This document shows, piece after piece, positions 39,813 to 48,936 of a DNA stretch of 64,000 bases. The stretch's first letter is position 1. Each line of letters starts with the position of its first letter. The DNA is from Suttonella sp. R2A3 (GTDB lineage: Bacteria > Pseudomonadota > Gammaproteobacteria > Cardiobacteriales > Cardiobacteriaceae): NCBI RefSeq assembly GCF_021513215.1, contig NZ_CP090975.1, forward strand, positions 117,501 through 181,500, given 5' to 3'. The translations under genes were made by a program, and so were the position numbers. The notes under the pieces are model-generated. The model was not told the DNA's origin, did no database searches, and saw nothing but the letters and a program-made list of their open reading frames with translations.

Positions 39813-39835
39813 TTAAACACATGGAAGTGGAGCCG

Positions 39836-42172
39836 ATGAGTAAAATTTTATACCTTTCTTCGATAGCTGATTGTCATAAATGTTATTTATTACGATACAG
39901 AAGGCCCTTATTGGCTTCAGCGATTGCTGTGGCCTGTTTGGGTTTTAGCGCCACAACCTTAGCTGATACTATCATTAATTCAGACCAGACTGGTAATATT
40001 GCCTATGGTGTGCTAGTAAACACCGGAAACGCTGCCGCCACCGGCGGTGTGGTAGACATACAAAGCGGTGGGATTATAAAAAGAGCTTACGGTGGGTTTT
40101 CTTTTTACGGTTATGCCAGTGATAACAGTGTCACTGTCTCCGGTGGTACGGTAAATGAAATTGCTTACGGTGGGTATTCTCAAGACAATGATACCGTGAA
40201 AAACAGTGCCACTGTCTCTGGTGGTATGGTACAAAATCATGTTTATGGCGGGTATTCTGATGGCAATGGTAATGCCACCGATAACAGTGTCACTGTCTCC
40301 GGTGGTACGGTAAAAAAAAGTGCTTACGGTGGGTATTCTCTACGCGGTGGAGCCGTGAAAAACAGTGTCACTGTCTCTGGTGGTACGGTAGACGCTAGTA
40401 TTTTAGGCGCGTATGCCCGTGGCGATGTCACCGATAATACGGTCACCGTCTCTAGTGGTACGGTAGGTGGTAATGTTGTCGGTGGGGATTCTTTTCACGA
40501 ATTCGCCAACAATAACAGCGTCATTGTCTCCGGTGGTGCGGTAGAAGGTTTTGTTTGGGGTGGGTATTCTATTGCTGGTTCTGCCAATAACAGCGTCACT
40601 ATCTCTGGTGGTGAGGTAGGTGGAGGGCATCTTGGTGATAAGGTTTACGGCGGGTATTCTGTTAATGGCAATGCCAGTAATAACAGCGTTACTATCTCCG
40701 GTGGTGCGGTAGATGTTAAGTTTGTTTATGGTGGGGTATCTCATGATGGAGATAACACCGACAATACCATCACCATTAAAAAAGGCAGCACGGGCAATCC
40801 AACTTTTGGTGTAAATACTGTTCTCTATGGTGGGTATAATTCGAATATCTACAGCACAAACGAAGTTACAAAGGGCAATACGCTGAATCTACACACCACC
40901 GGTATTGAGGTAAAAAACATTGCTAACTTTGAAAACCTGCATTTTTATGTACAAAAAGACACAGCAAATGGTGCCACGTTTTTAACCCTGAGTGATACGT
41001 CAGATACCGATATCACAGGCAGCAAAGTCGGCATAGGCATTGAAGGCAGTGATACCGTGCTGAAGAAAGGCGATAAAGTCGTGCTTATCCATAAAAGCGA
41101 TGCCACAGGTACATTATTAACCGATGCGGATACGCCCAATACCGTTACTGCCATGCAGGGTATTGCTGTGGGATATGATTTCACCATTACAAAACCAGAC
41201 GATCAAACCTTGATTGCTACCTTATCTAAAGCACCTACCGGAGTTAATCCACAAGTCAAATCTTTGCTTGAAGCCCGTTTAGCTGCGGTTGAAACGATTA
41301 ATCGCGGGGGTGATCTTGCCAACGGTAAAGGCATGAGTAACCTGATCGAAATCACACAAGACGATGGAGTGAAGCTTTTTGCTGTTGTAGGTGGCGATAA
41401 GACCCGCACTAATACAGGCTCGCATATTGATGTCAACAGTGCCCATCTCTTACTCGGTGCCGGCACAGGCATTGCCAACAGCAGTGGCACCCTTATGATC
41501 AGTGGCTTTGCTGAATACGGTAAAGGCAACTACGACAGCTATAACGACTTTGCTAATCGTCCCAACGTTCATGCCAGTGGCGACACTCAATATTATGGGC
41601 TGGGCATGTTGGCAAAACAGCAATTCGACAATGATTGGTTTATTGACGCAGGTCTGCGGGTTGGTAAAAGCAAACTGGATTATTTTAGTGCCGATCTGGT
41701 TGATGCCTCAGGAACCCCCACGACCTTTGATGATAAATCCACCTACATTAGTGCAAATATTGGTGTGGGCAAAACCTTTGCCATGGATAAGAAAAACAGA
41801 CTAACCCCTTATGTGAATTTGTTTTACACGAATTATGGCAGTCTGAATAAAAAGATTGCCGGCTCGACCTTTAGTTTTGCAAATATCACTTCACTACGCA
41901 GTCAATTGGGGGCACGTTATCAATATGCCATTAGTGAAAAGAGCCAGGTTTATGCCAATGCTGCCTGGGAACACGAATTCCGAGGCACTGCCAAAGGGAA
42001 GGTTTTGGGTTTTGCTATGCCGGAGCCGACCTTAAAAGGCAGCAGTGGATTAATTGGCGCAGGATTTAATTTACAACCCAATGAGAACTTATCTATTAAT
42101 TTAGGTGCCCAAGGCAGTTTTGGTAACCGCCGGGGCGTTTCTGCGGTTGGTAAATTTGTGTATTCGTTATAA
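39836..42172 (+). CDS. Type Va autotransporter with YGGYS repeats
   Basis: The 778-residue protein has a long signal region (charged YRRP near 27, then a hydrophobic stretch ending TTLA at about 49). The passenger consists of imperfect repeats of NSVTVSGGTV and YGGYS at intervals of about 25-33 residues (about 75-320), then a linker region. A C-terminal autotransporter beta-barrel of about 270 residues follows, beginning near SNLIEITQDDGVKLFAV and ending GKFVYSL. The passenger should form a beta-helix on the surface, perhaps as an adhesin. I chose ATG 39836 for its GGAG; 39821 is possible. The island position suggests acquisition. Confidence 0.88.
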   Translation: MSKILYLSSIADCHKCYLLRYRRPLLASAIAVACLGFSATTLADTIINSDQTGNIAYGVLVNTGNAAATGGVVDIQSGGIIKRAYGGFSFYGYASDNSVTVSGGTVNEIAYGGYSQDNDTVKNSATVSGGMVQNHVYGGYSDGNGNATDNSVTVSGGTVKKSAYGGYSLRGGAVKNSVTVSGGTVDASILGAYARGDVTDNTVTVSSGTVGGNVVGGDSFHEFANNNSVIVSGGAVEGFVWGGYSIAGSANNSVTISGGEVGGGHLGDKVYGGYSVNGNASNNSVTISGGAVDVKFVYGGVSHDGDNTDNTITIKKGSTGNPTFGVNTVLYGGYNSNIYSTNEVTKGNTLNLHTTGIEVKNIANFENLHFYVQKDTANGATFLTLSDTSDTDITGSKVGIGIEGSDTVLKKGDKVVLIHKSDATGTLLTDADTPNTVTAMQGIAVGYDFTITKPDDQTLIATLSKAPTGVNPQVKSLLEARLAAVETINRGGDLANGKGMSNLIEITQDDGVKLFAVVGGDKTRTNTGSHIDVNSAHLLLGAGTGIANSSGTLMISGFAEYGKGNYDSYNDFANRPNVHASGDTQYYGLGMLAKQQFDNDWFIDAGLRVGKSKLDYFSADLVDASGTPTTFDDKSTYISANIGVGKTFAMDKKNRLTPYVNLFYTNYGSLNKKIAGSTFSFANITSLRSQLGARYQYAISEKSQVYANAAWEHEFRGTAKGKVLGFAMPEPTLKGSSGLIGAGFNLQPNENLSINLGAQGSFGNRRGVSAVGKFVYSL
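40090..40800 (+). repeat. Degenerate coding repeats of the autotransporter passenger
   Basis: At least eight copies of a unit related to AACAGTGTCACTGTCTC and GGTGGTACGGTA, followed by text coding YGGYS, occur at about 75-100-base spacing. A ninth copy is decayed. Several neighbouring units are near identical at DNA level, so copy number could change by recombination. Confidence 0.8.
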
Positions 42173-42190
42173 CGGAACAATCAACCGCAA

Positions 42191-42230
42191 ATTTACCCCA
42201 CGTTGTGATGTATAACAACGTGGGGTAAAT
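42191..42230. terminator. Long perfect inverted repeat after the autotransporter
   Basis: ATTTACCCCACGTTGT / ACAACGTGGGGTAAAT, 16 bases each, with an eight-base loop. There is no T run, so it may terminate weakly, protect the mRNA end, or serve another role. Confidence 0.5.
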
Positions 42231-42261
42231 ATCTATAACACCCTTAGATAATATAAGATTT

Positions 42262-42345
42262 ATCGAAAAAGAGGGTATCTCTCTGCCGTCAATTGCCGAG
42301 ATCGAAGAGATCAAGGCTAAAGTTGTGATCACCCATCAAGGCTGA
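42262..42345 (+). pseudogene. Duplicate 3' end of the pfkB-family gene (right copy)
   Basis: In frame this stretch reads IEKEGISLPSIAEIEEIKAK then VVITHQG and a stop, matching the end of the kinase 3 kb to the left. Homology begins abruptly at 42262 and ends with the stop codon at 42345. It has no start and is not expressed as a gene. It marks the right edge of the accessory insert. Confidence 0.85.
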
Positions 42346-42375
42346 GGGTTCTTTTAGCTTCAGCCTATGATCTAC

Positions 42376-42762
42376 TTAGCGTGGGGGAATACACCCGCCA
42401 ACGCGAACTTCATCGCTGTAGGCTTTGCCTAGCGCGGCATAATACCCATTGCTGTAAAACCCGGTTTGTCCATCGCTATAGATGATCGGGTTAGTGCTTG
42501 CCTGGCGTTTGAGTACGTACTCACGCTGCTGGTGAACGACGATGAGCTGCTGCGCGTTACTATCCTGGTAGCGGGTGCGTAAGGTTTCACCACGTGGACA
42601 TTGCCACTGGCTCCACTTGCTCGCACTGATTGGTAAATTGACGCTGGGTAGTTGGGCAATCGCTGCTTGATCGCTAACCTGCGCGATGCGTGAAGGCTGA
42701 GGTGCGCTCGAGCAGGCAGCAAGCAAGGCGGCAGTGAGTAATGATAGCGAAATTTTATACAT
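42376..42762 (-). CDS. MliC-like lipoprotein (putative lysozyme inhibitor)
   Basis: The 128-residue lipoprotein has signal MYKISLSLLTAALLAAC with lipobox LAAC. Its mature part resembles MliC/PliC: WQCPRGETLRTRYQDS, VVHQQREYVLKRQ, YSDGQTGFYSNG and a final GGC. MliC inhibits C-type lysozyme at the outer membrane. I chose ATG 42762; the frame continues to 42780 but the signal peptide begins here. The position after three lytic transglycosylases suggests inhibition of such enzymes, or protection from host lysozyme. Confidence 0.75.
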   Translation of the reverse strand: MYKISLSLLTAALLAACSSAPQPSRIAQVSDQAAIAQLPSVNLPISASKWSQWQCPRGETLRTRYQDSNAQQLIVVHQQREYVLKRQASTNPIIYSDGQTGFYSNGYYAALGKAYSDEVRVGGCIPPR

Positions 42763-42773
42763 ATCGGTCTCCG

Positions 42774-44651
42774 TTACCACGCCTGAACACGTGCGCTGCT
42801 GTAAGTGGTATAAGGGATCGCTAAGCGGTATTGATAGACTTTTTCGTATTCAAGCACGCGCTTAACATAATCACGGGTTTCGACAAAGGGAATTTGTGCG
42901 ATCCATTCATCAAGTGGCAAACCTGGGTGCCCACTGAGCCAACGGCGTGCACGATGCGGTCCGGCGTTATACGCCGCTGCCGCATAAGCAAGGTGACCAA
43001 ATTCATTCAGACGATCGCTTAAGTATTGTGTGCCAATGGTCAGATTGGTGTTCACATCCATCAGTGATTGGCTACCACTATAAGAGATACCATAGCGTCT
43101 TGCAGTATCGCGTGCTGTTGCCGGCATCACTTGCATCAGACCTAGCGCACCTGCAGGAGACTTAATAGTTGGTTGGAAAATACTTTCTTTACGAATAATC
43201 GCGTAGATCGTTGCTGGCGATAGGTTATGTTGGGTCGCTAACGCGCGAATTTTCGTTTCGTATTCCAGCGGAAAACGAGTGCTTAGCGCGTCCCAATATT
43301 TAAGGTCAGCTAAAGTCACAATCGCCTGAATGTGCCAGTTAAGGTCGCTGGCAACCATTGCAGCTTGTTGGCGCTCTTGTTCGTTTAAGCCTTTAAGCAG
43401 GCCTTGCCATTCGTTTAGCGCGCGATTATCTAAACCCATGCGCGCAAAGCTCAGCATACGCCAGGCTTCTGGTTTCGCCATCACGCGTGCACGGACGGTA
43501 GGATTGGCCGCAATCGAGCGGTCGTTAAAGGCATAAGGTTGACCGAGCTTTTCCGCAGCGAGAAAACCAAAAAAATCGCGTTGGGTGGCGGCTTTTTGAT
43601 AATGCGCGCGGCTTTGTGCGTCCTGGCCGAGGCGTTCAGAGGCTTTCCCTAACCAGTACTGTACTTCTGCTTTATTCGCCAGTGTTGGGCTAAGATTGTT
43701 GTTAAAGGTTTGTTTAATGCTCGACCAGTCGTGTTGACGCAGGAAATACGCGAGTAAATCATAGAAGGTATTATCATCATGCGAGCCTGATGGAATGCTT
43801 TGCCACGCCTTTATTGCACGCGGGTCGTCAATTTGCGCTAAGGCTCGAGTCAGGCGGTTAAACAGCTGCGCCTCAAGCTCTGCATCGCCAACCCTACTTT
43901 GAATATGGGTAAACGCCATGTTTGCCGCGCTAGCGGTGGATTTAAAGGCATCACGGCTCAAAATATAGGCGAGTGCGCTTTGTTGCCAAAATGGATTGTT
44001 AATCGCTAACGCTGCATTTGCACTATCACTGTTCGCCGCACGCATCCATTGCTGGGCCGCAGTACCTTCTGAACCACTTAGCTCATTAGCAAGATAGGTT
44101 GCCAGGGCATTGTTATTTGCGCGTGTAGCTAGGAAAAAACGTTCTTTTATTTTTTCGTTATTCAGTGCGCCGCTGCTTTTTGCCCGAGCAAATAACGGGT
44201 CACAAGCAGCGTCAATGCTTTTAGCTGATAACCATAAACTATCGAGACCATTGTAGGCTTGTTGCGTGTTGCCATTCGCAAGCTGGGCTAGGCGGTATTC
44301 ACACTCAATCGATTCATCAGCGAGATGCGGATGCCACGCGTTTATAATCGCATTATAGTTGCCTTGCTTGAGCCATAGCGGGAAAGCGTGTTCCGCGAGC
44401 CAGCCTGAATAGGGTGCATCCGGATGCTCTTTCAAAAAGGTGGATACTGCTAAATCATCGGTAAGAAAGCCTTGGTCAACTTGTTTGCGATACGCGCGGT
44501 ATTCTAGGTATGGATAGAGTGGGTGGCCGCGAAAATGATCGTATTGTGCGAGCGCTGCACCTTGTTCAATGGCTTGCTCAGCGCTAAGCAAGCGTTCCTG
44601 TGCTTGCAGTGGTAAGGCACTTGATAAAAGAAAGAAAAGCATCGCTTTCAT
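42774..44651 (-). CDS. Soluble lytic murein transglycosylase, Slt70-like
   Basis: The 625-residue exported protein has a signal peptide (residues 1-17). A long alpha-helical superhelix (about 30-460) follows, then an SLT catalytic domain. The active glutamate is in IIRKESIFQP (near residue 490); LGLMQVMPATARDTARRYG and AAYNAGPHRARRWL follow. It cleaves peptidoglycan strands to anhydro-muropeptides. The start overlaps the stop of the upstream small transglycosylase gene by four bases (ATGA). Confidence 0.92.
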   Translation of the reverse strand: MKAMLFFLLSSALPLQAQERLLSAEQAIEQGAALAQYDHFRGHPLYPYLEYRAYRKQVDQGFLTDDLAVSTFLKEHPDAPYSGWLAEHAFPLWLKQGNYNAIINAWHPHLADESIECEYRLAQLANGNTQQAYNGLDSLWLSAKSIDAACDPLFARAKSSGALNNEKIKERFFLATRANNNALATYLANELSGSEGTAAQQWMRAANSDSANAALAINNPFWQQSALAYILSRDAFKSTASAANMAFTHIQSRVGDAELEAQLFNRLTRALAQIDDPRAIKAWQSIPSGSHDDNTFYDLLAYFLRQHDWSSIKQTFNNNLSPTLANKAEVQYWLGKASERLGQDAQSRAHYQKAATQRDFFGFLAAEKLGQPYAFNDRSIAANPTVRARVMAKPEAWRMLSFARMGLDNRALNEWQGLLKGLNEQERQQAAMVASDLNWHIQAIVTLADLKYWDALSTRFPLEYETKIRALATQHNLSPATIYAIIRKESIFQPTIKSPAGALGLMQVMPATARDTARRYGISYSGSQSLMDVNTNLTIGTQYLSDRLNEFGHLAYAAAAYNAGPHRARRWLSGHPGLPLDEWIAQIPFVETRDYVKRVLEYEKVYQYRLAIPYTTYSSARVQAW

Positions 44652-45325
44652 GGTTCATCCTGAATATGGTTTTGCCAGTCAGTTGAAAATCGCTGCTGGT
44701 AGGTTTGCACAGTTTTGACGTAATGTTTGGTTTCGGGGTATGGCGGTATCGTATTTTGATACGCCTTGACGGCTCCGATGCCTGCATTATAAGCGGCTAA
44801 AGTAAGTTGTACATCGTCATTGTAGTGTTTTAACAAGACCTTAATTTGCTGGATGCCACCGTTGATATTTTCCTGTGGATCATAGGGATCTTCAATACCC
44901 AACGCGTCAACGGTGGCTGGCATTAATTGCATCAGCCCCATAGCGCCTTTTTCAGAGACCGCATCAGCATGATAGCTCGATTCTACGGTGATAATGGCAT
45001 GGAGCAGCGCGTTATCAATGCCGTGTTCAGCGCTTAAGCTATTAACCAACGCTTTATATTGGCTCATCCGCACTTTAAATGCGCCACTTGGTTCGACCAC
45101 TTGGATGGTTCTTTGTTGCTGCTGTTGTTCTTCACAGACTTGTTTGAAGATGTGTTTTTTACCCACCATGATGATGACGGCATGGCAGCTGCGTTTGGTC
45201 GGTAGCTTCTCTCCATAATCACAGGGGATCAAATGGGTTTTGCCATCTTTAACATAGCTGCCACAGCTTTCTCCGGCAAATACGGGTAAGGCAATTAAGG
45301 CGATAAATAGGGTGAGTATTCTCAT
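44648..45325 (-). CDS. Lytic transglycosylase, cysteine-bearing N-terminus
   Basis: The 225-residue exported protein has a signal peptide (to about residue 17, FAG). A short cysteine-containing domain (SCGSYV, LIPCDYG, RSCHAV, QVCEE) and a glutamine run follow, then an SLT domain. Catalytic Glu is in ITVESSYHADAVS; MGLMQLMPATVDALGI and LAAYNAGIGAVKAYQ follow. It overlaps the upstream and downstream transglycosylase genes by four bases on each side, so the three are translated in a coupled way. Confidence 0.9.
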   Translation of the reverse strand: MRILTLFIALIALPVFAGESCGSYVKDGKTHLIPCDYGEKLPTKRSCHAVIIMVGKKHIFKQVCEEQQQQQRTIQVVEPSGAFKVRMSQYKALVNSLSAEHGIDNALLHAIITVESSYHADAVSEKGAMGLMQLMPATVDALGIEDPYDPQENINGGIQQIKVLLKHYNDDVQLTLAAYNAGIGAVKAYQNTIPPYPETKHYVKTVQTYQQRFSTDWQNHIQDEP

Positions 45326-46997
45326 AAACCGACCTGCGCTGGATTAGCGCGATATTTGCCGTAGTATTGCAGTACCTTGGGCACATACGCTTTGGTCTCG
45401 ATAAATGGCGGGATTTTATACCCGTATTTGCGCACATTACCTTCACCAGCGTTATAGCCGGCAATCGCCAGCTCAAGATTACCGTTGAATTCTTTGAGTA
45501 ACCATTTTAAATACGTCGTTCCGCCGCGGATATTTTGCCCGCTATGGAAGGGGTCTGTAACATTAAAACGCGCTGCAGTGGCGGGCATTAACTGCATCAA
45601 ACCTTGCGCACCAGCGTGTGAAATCGCGCGTTGTTTATAAGCAGATTCTGCAGAAATGACCGCATGAACTAAGAAGGGATCAACGCCCACATCTGCAGCA
45701 ATTTGATTGATTTGTGCGCTAAAGCCTTGTTGTCTGGCTAAAAACGCGCCGCTGACTTTGATATTAAGGTCATCATGGACTGCTTGTGCAATCCGTCTGG
45801 CTTCGACAATCAGCGCCGGTGGACAGTCTTTTGTTGGCTCAAGATGCAATACACGGCCGTTTTCACTAGTGATTGTCCCGCCACAGCTACCAGCAGTGGC
45901 TAAATAATCCTGATCGTATGCCGCTACAGCCGCGTATTGTGTGCCGAATTGAATATCGCCCCCCGTGGAGCCTGGGCTGTAATTGTATGAATAATCCGCA
46001 CACTCAAATTCACGTTCTTGCCCACGAAAGCTCACGCTACCCGCGCCACTGCAGGTTAACCGTGGGCCAATAGTTTCTTGAATCGGACGAGCGGGGGCTA
46101 CGCTGTTTTGCGCTTGTTGGCGAAGCTGCTCGGTAACGCCGGCAAAAGAGCGTGAGAAAAACTGACAATGGTGAAAATTAGCGCGATCTGCGGCATTTAC
46201 ATAGGTTGGTAGGTTTTCATGGTCAAAACATTTGTAGATATCTGCTGGTGGTGAGTCTGTTGCTTCAACCGATGTGTTATTTGGTGCGCTATTGAGGCTG
46301 ACAGGCTGACTGGTTGAAGAGCTCTCAGCAAACGGTTGACGATCAGCTTGTGTTCTATCGCCAATGCCGCCCATATCCGTGCACTGCGCATGTGGGGCTT
46401 CGCTGGCTTCAATCAGGCTTTGCGTACCACCGTCTTGGCAGAGATAGATGCGCGTATTGCGCTTTGTGATAGCTGTCGGTTGTTCAGTTTCTGGGGGGGC
46501 TTTTGGCTGGGCTCGGCCATAAGCGCTGCAACACTCCCTCCCTTAGCACCCATTACCACACAATCCTCATTAGGCAGCTGTTTGCGTTCCACAATGCGCT
46601 GCTGACCATTCACTTCACAGGCGTAAATTTTTTGTACGTCGGCTTTATATAACGGTGTGGTTGATGGGTGGGTTGTCTGCGCAGGGTGATCGAAAGCCAG
46701 TGCCTGGGTCATATCGGCATAGTGCAGCTGAATCTTGGTAGCTGATGGCACTGGGGGGCTTGGTGGCACACTGGGGGAGGTTGGTTTTTGCGCAGATGTA
46801 GTGGTAGCGTGTGACGGCTTTTTTAGCGCATTAGCGCTATAAGGGCGACAGTTTTGATCAGTAGGGCGATTGGCGGTGTTGACCACATTATCAACACCGC
46901 TCGGGTCACTACACAGCCATAAACCGGCTGTTACATCATCAGCTAGAGCAAGCCTTGTGGTGATTAGCAAAGCCCAGCATAAGACAGTACGCACCAT
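45322..46997 (-). pseudogene. Large lytic transglycosylase with cysteine-pair repeats, frameshifted
   Basis: Two adjacent frames make one gene. The first (46997 to 46413) carries a signal peptide and the units LWLCSDPSGV and IYACEVNGQQ. The second (to 45322) carries IYKCFDHENL and a C-terminal SLT domain with ISAESAYKQRAISHAG and MQLMPATAARFNV. Adding one C to the seven-C run (plus-strand G run 46493-46499) joins them. It also reveals a further unit, IYLCQDGGTQSL, for a 558-residue protein. The units resemble DUF4124-like modules. I chose ATG 46997 for its clean signal peptide. Confidence 0.82.
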
Positions 46998-47008
46998 GAT
47001 TGGGGCGG

Positions 47009-47860
47009 TTATGACCAATCAAAAACATCAAATGTTTCGGCTTTAGACCAAGCAGAAAGCCCTTTATGCCATAGCAAATCGTGGCGGCGGAGGGTGCCAT
47101 CATCAATCAGCGCTTGTACCTCAACCGCACTGAGTGGACCTTGTTGTTGGCCACGAAAAATGCGATAAAACAATTTTTCAGGGGTGGTTTTTTGCGTAAT
47201 GACCATATGGGTTGATGCTGGCGCTGCTTCCTCACTTGCCGCATCATGATCGCTTTGTTCACGCTCATCGACCACCGCCTGGATATCTAATGACAGATTC
47301 TCCAGCGTTAACCCTTTGGGGCGAAAATAAATCGCTAAGGTATCGCGTAAAAATTGGGCAAAACGGGTGTTTTTGGCGTGTATATCCTGGCAAGGAATAC
47401 GTTGGTTACGTAAAATATGCTCAATCGCCTTGCTGAGCCAGCGTTGTAGCGATTGCTGATCACGAAATTCAGGGTCAGCCAGACAGTTTGAGGCAAATTG
47501 GTCGCAGTGACTAATCAATAGCGTGCCTTCGCCGGAAAGGGCTAGGCGCTCATTGAAGTGATCCTGATAATCGAGCTGCCACGATCCTTGATACTGAGCA
47601 CCTTCACGGATAAATAAGACCTTGGCTTTATCTTGCGCTAAGTCTTTTAATGCGTGTTCCCCAGCAGGGTAGAATTTGGCGTTATCAGCACCTTGGTCAA
47701 TCGTCGCACATTGTTTTTTGGGGACGATGAGCGTCGGTTCATAGCGCTTTAAGTTTATGGTTTGGCAAACCGCCAAATCCTCTTCGCCAAGAAAGCTTGA
47801 GAGTGGACCGTTGGTCTTTTCTCCGCGTAAGGCATTTAATAAATTCTTCCATGTAAACAT
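47009..47860 (-). CDS. SPFH/YdjI-like protein with C-terminal GYF domain
   Basis: The 283-residue protein has no signal peptide. Residues about 40-200 (TLIVPKKQCATIDQGAD, FYPAGEHALKDL, GEGTLLISHCDQF, WLSKAIEHIL) resemble the SPFH-like part of YdjI-type proteins; this is a pattern match by eye. The last 50 residues, FYRIFRGQQQGPLSAVEVQ and LLWHKGLSAWSKAE, are a GYF_2 domain, usually a protein-interaction module. It starts two bases after the telA stop. It may link TelA/XpaC to the envelope enzymes; that is inference. Confidence 0.7.
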   Translation of the reverse strand: MFTWKNLLNALRGEKTNGPLSSFLGEEDLAVCQTINLKRYEPTLIVPKKQCATIDQGADNAKFYPAGEHALKDLAQDKAKVLFIREGAQYQGSWQLDYQDHFNERLALSGEGTLLISHCDQFASNCLADPEFRDQQSLQRWLSKAIEHILRNQRIPCQDIHAKNTRFAQFLRDTLAIYFRPKGLTLENLSLDIQAVVDEREQSDHDAASEEAAPASTHMVITQKTTPEKLFYRIFRGQQQGPLSAVEVQALIDDGTLRRHDLLWHKGLSAWSKAETFDVFDWS

Positions 47861-47862
47861 AC

Positions 47863-48936
47863 TTACCTCGAAACTTGGCTGGCTTTAGTCAAACTGTCTT
47901 TTAATGCACGTTCGGCGGCATCCAATCTACCTACCGCTTCCTGGCGCTGATTGCGCGCTTGATCGTGTAAAGAAATACTTTCTTCTATGGTGTTAATCAA
48001 ATTTTGATTAGCGCGCTCAATGCTTTCAATATCAAACACACCACGTTCAATCTGTTCACGACTGCTGCGGTTAGCTTGCTGGAGATTGGTGGCATTTTTC
48101 TCAAGTAATTCGTTGGTCAAATCACTGCTGGCTTTAAGCGCATCAGCGGCATCTTGTGCGTGGTGAATCGCAATCGCTTGTGCGAGCTGCTGTCGCCAGA
48201 GTGGGACGGTGTTAATCAGGGTGGTGTTGATTTTATTCACCAAGCCTTTGTCGTTTTCTTGTAACAGGCGAATGCTTGGCAAGCCCTGCATCGCCACTTG
48301 CCGGGTAAGACGCAGGTCGTGTAGGCGGCGATCGAGTTCATCACGGCGTTCTTGATGGTCGCGTAAACGTTGTGCGGCGGCGATATCATCGCTGGCTTCA
48401 GCTTCTTCACGTAAACGCGGCAGCACAACCGTATCGCTTTTTTCAAGTGCGCTTTCGCCAGCGGCAATGTAGTGACAAAGCTCACGATAATAGTCTAAAT
48501 TCGCGTCATAAAGCGCATCTAAGGACTTTACATCCACTAATAGGGTTTGCTTTTGTTCTTCAAGATGGTTGCTGATTTGATCGATTTGATCGCTGACGGT
48601 ATCAAAACGGCTGAGAAAACGTTCAAAAGAAGCCTGTGTTTTGCCAAATAAACGGGCAAAAAAGCCCGGTTTTTTATTTAGGCCGGTTTCTTCACCTTGA
48701 AACCCGCGTAATACGCCGATCATTTTATTCAGCAATTCACCAGTCGCGCCACTGTCTTTGCTTTTTACATCAAGCAGCATTTGATCAGAAATTTCGGTGA
48801 GCTGCTTTTGTGCGTCAAAACCAAATTCAAGAATACTCTGTGTGTTGTGCAGATCAATGGTGTTTGCGATCTCACTGACCCGTGTTTGATCGAGCGTGGT
48901 CGTTTCAACTGGCTCTAGCGTGGTTTGTTCATTCAT
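47863..48936 (-). CDS. TelA family (toxic anion resistance) protein
   Basis: The 357-residue soluble protein is largely alpha-helical with extended coiled-coil character. It shows family text KKPGFFARLFGKTQASFERF, LDALYDANLDYYRELCHYI and DLRLTRQVAMQGLPSIRLLQ, with a C-terminal INTTLINTVPLWRQQLAQAI. TelA/KlaA/YaaN proteins are linked to tellurite and other envelope stresses; their biochemistry is unclear. It overlaps the xpaC-like gene by eight bases, the standard XpaC-TelA pairing. Confidence 0.9.
   Translation of the reverse strand: MNEQTTLEPVETTTLDQTRVSEIANTIDLHNTQSILEFGFDAQKQLTEISDQMLLDVKSKDSGATGELLNKMIGVLRGFQGEETGLNKKPGFFARLFGKTQASFERFLSRFDTVSDQIDQISNHLEEQKQTLLVDVKSLDALYDANLDYYRELCHYIAAGESALEKSDTVVLPRLREEAEASDDIAAAQRLRDHQERRDELDRRLHDLRLTRQVAMQGLPSIRLLQENDKGLVNKINTTLINTVPLWRQQLAQAIAIHHAQDAADALKASSDLTNELLEKNATNLQQANRSSREQIERGVFDIESIERANQNLINTIEESISLHDQARNQRQEAVGRLDAAERALKDSLTKASQVSR

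Noticed and set aside
40090-40800. Direct repeats as a possible CRISPR array
   Set aside because: Repeats are degenerate, variable in spacing and fully explained as codons for YGGYS and VSGG units.
39261-42345. Insertion sequence or prophage as carrier of the autotransporter
   Set aside because: No transposase, integrase or terminal inverted repeats with a short target duplication; the flanking kinase duplication fits homologous recombination better.
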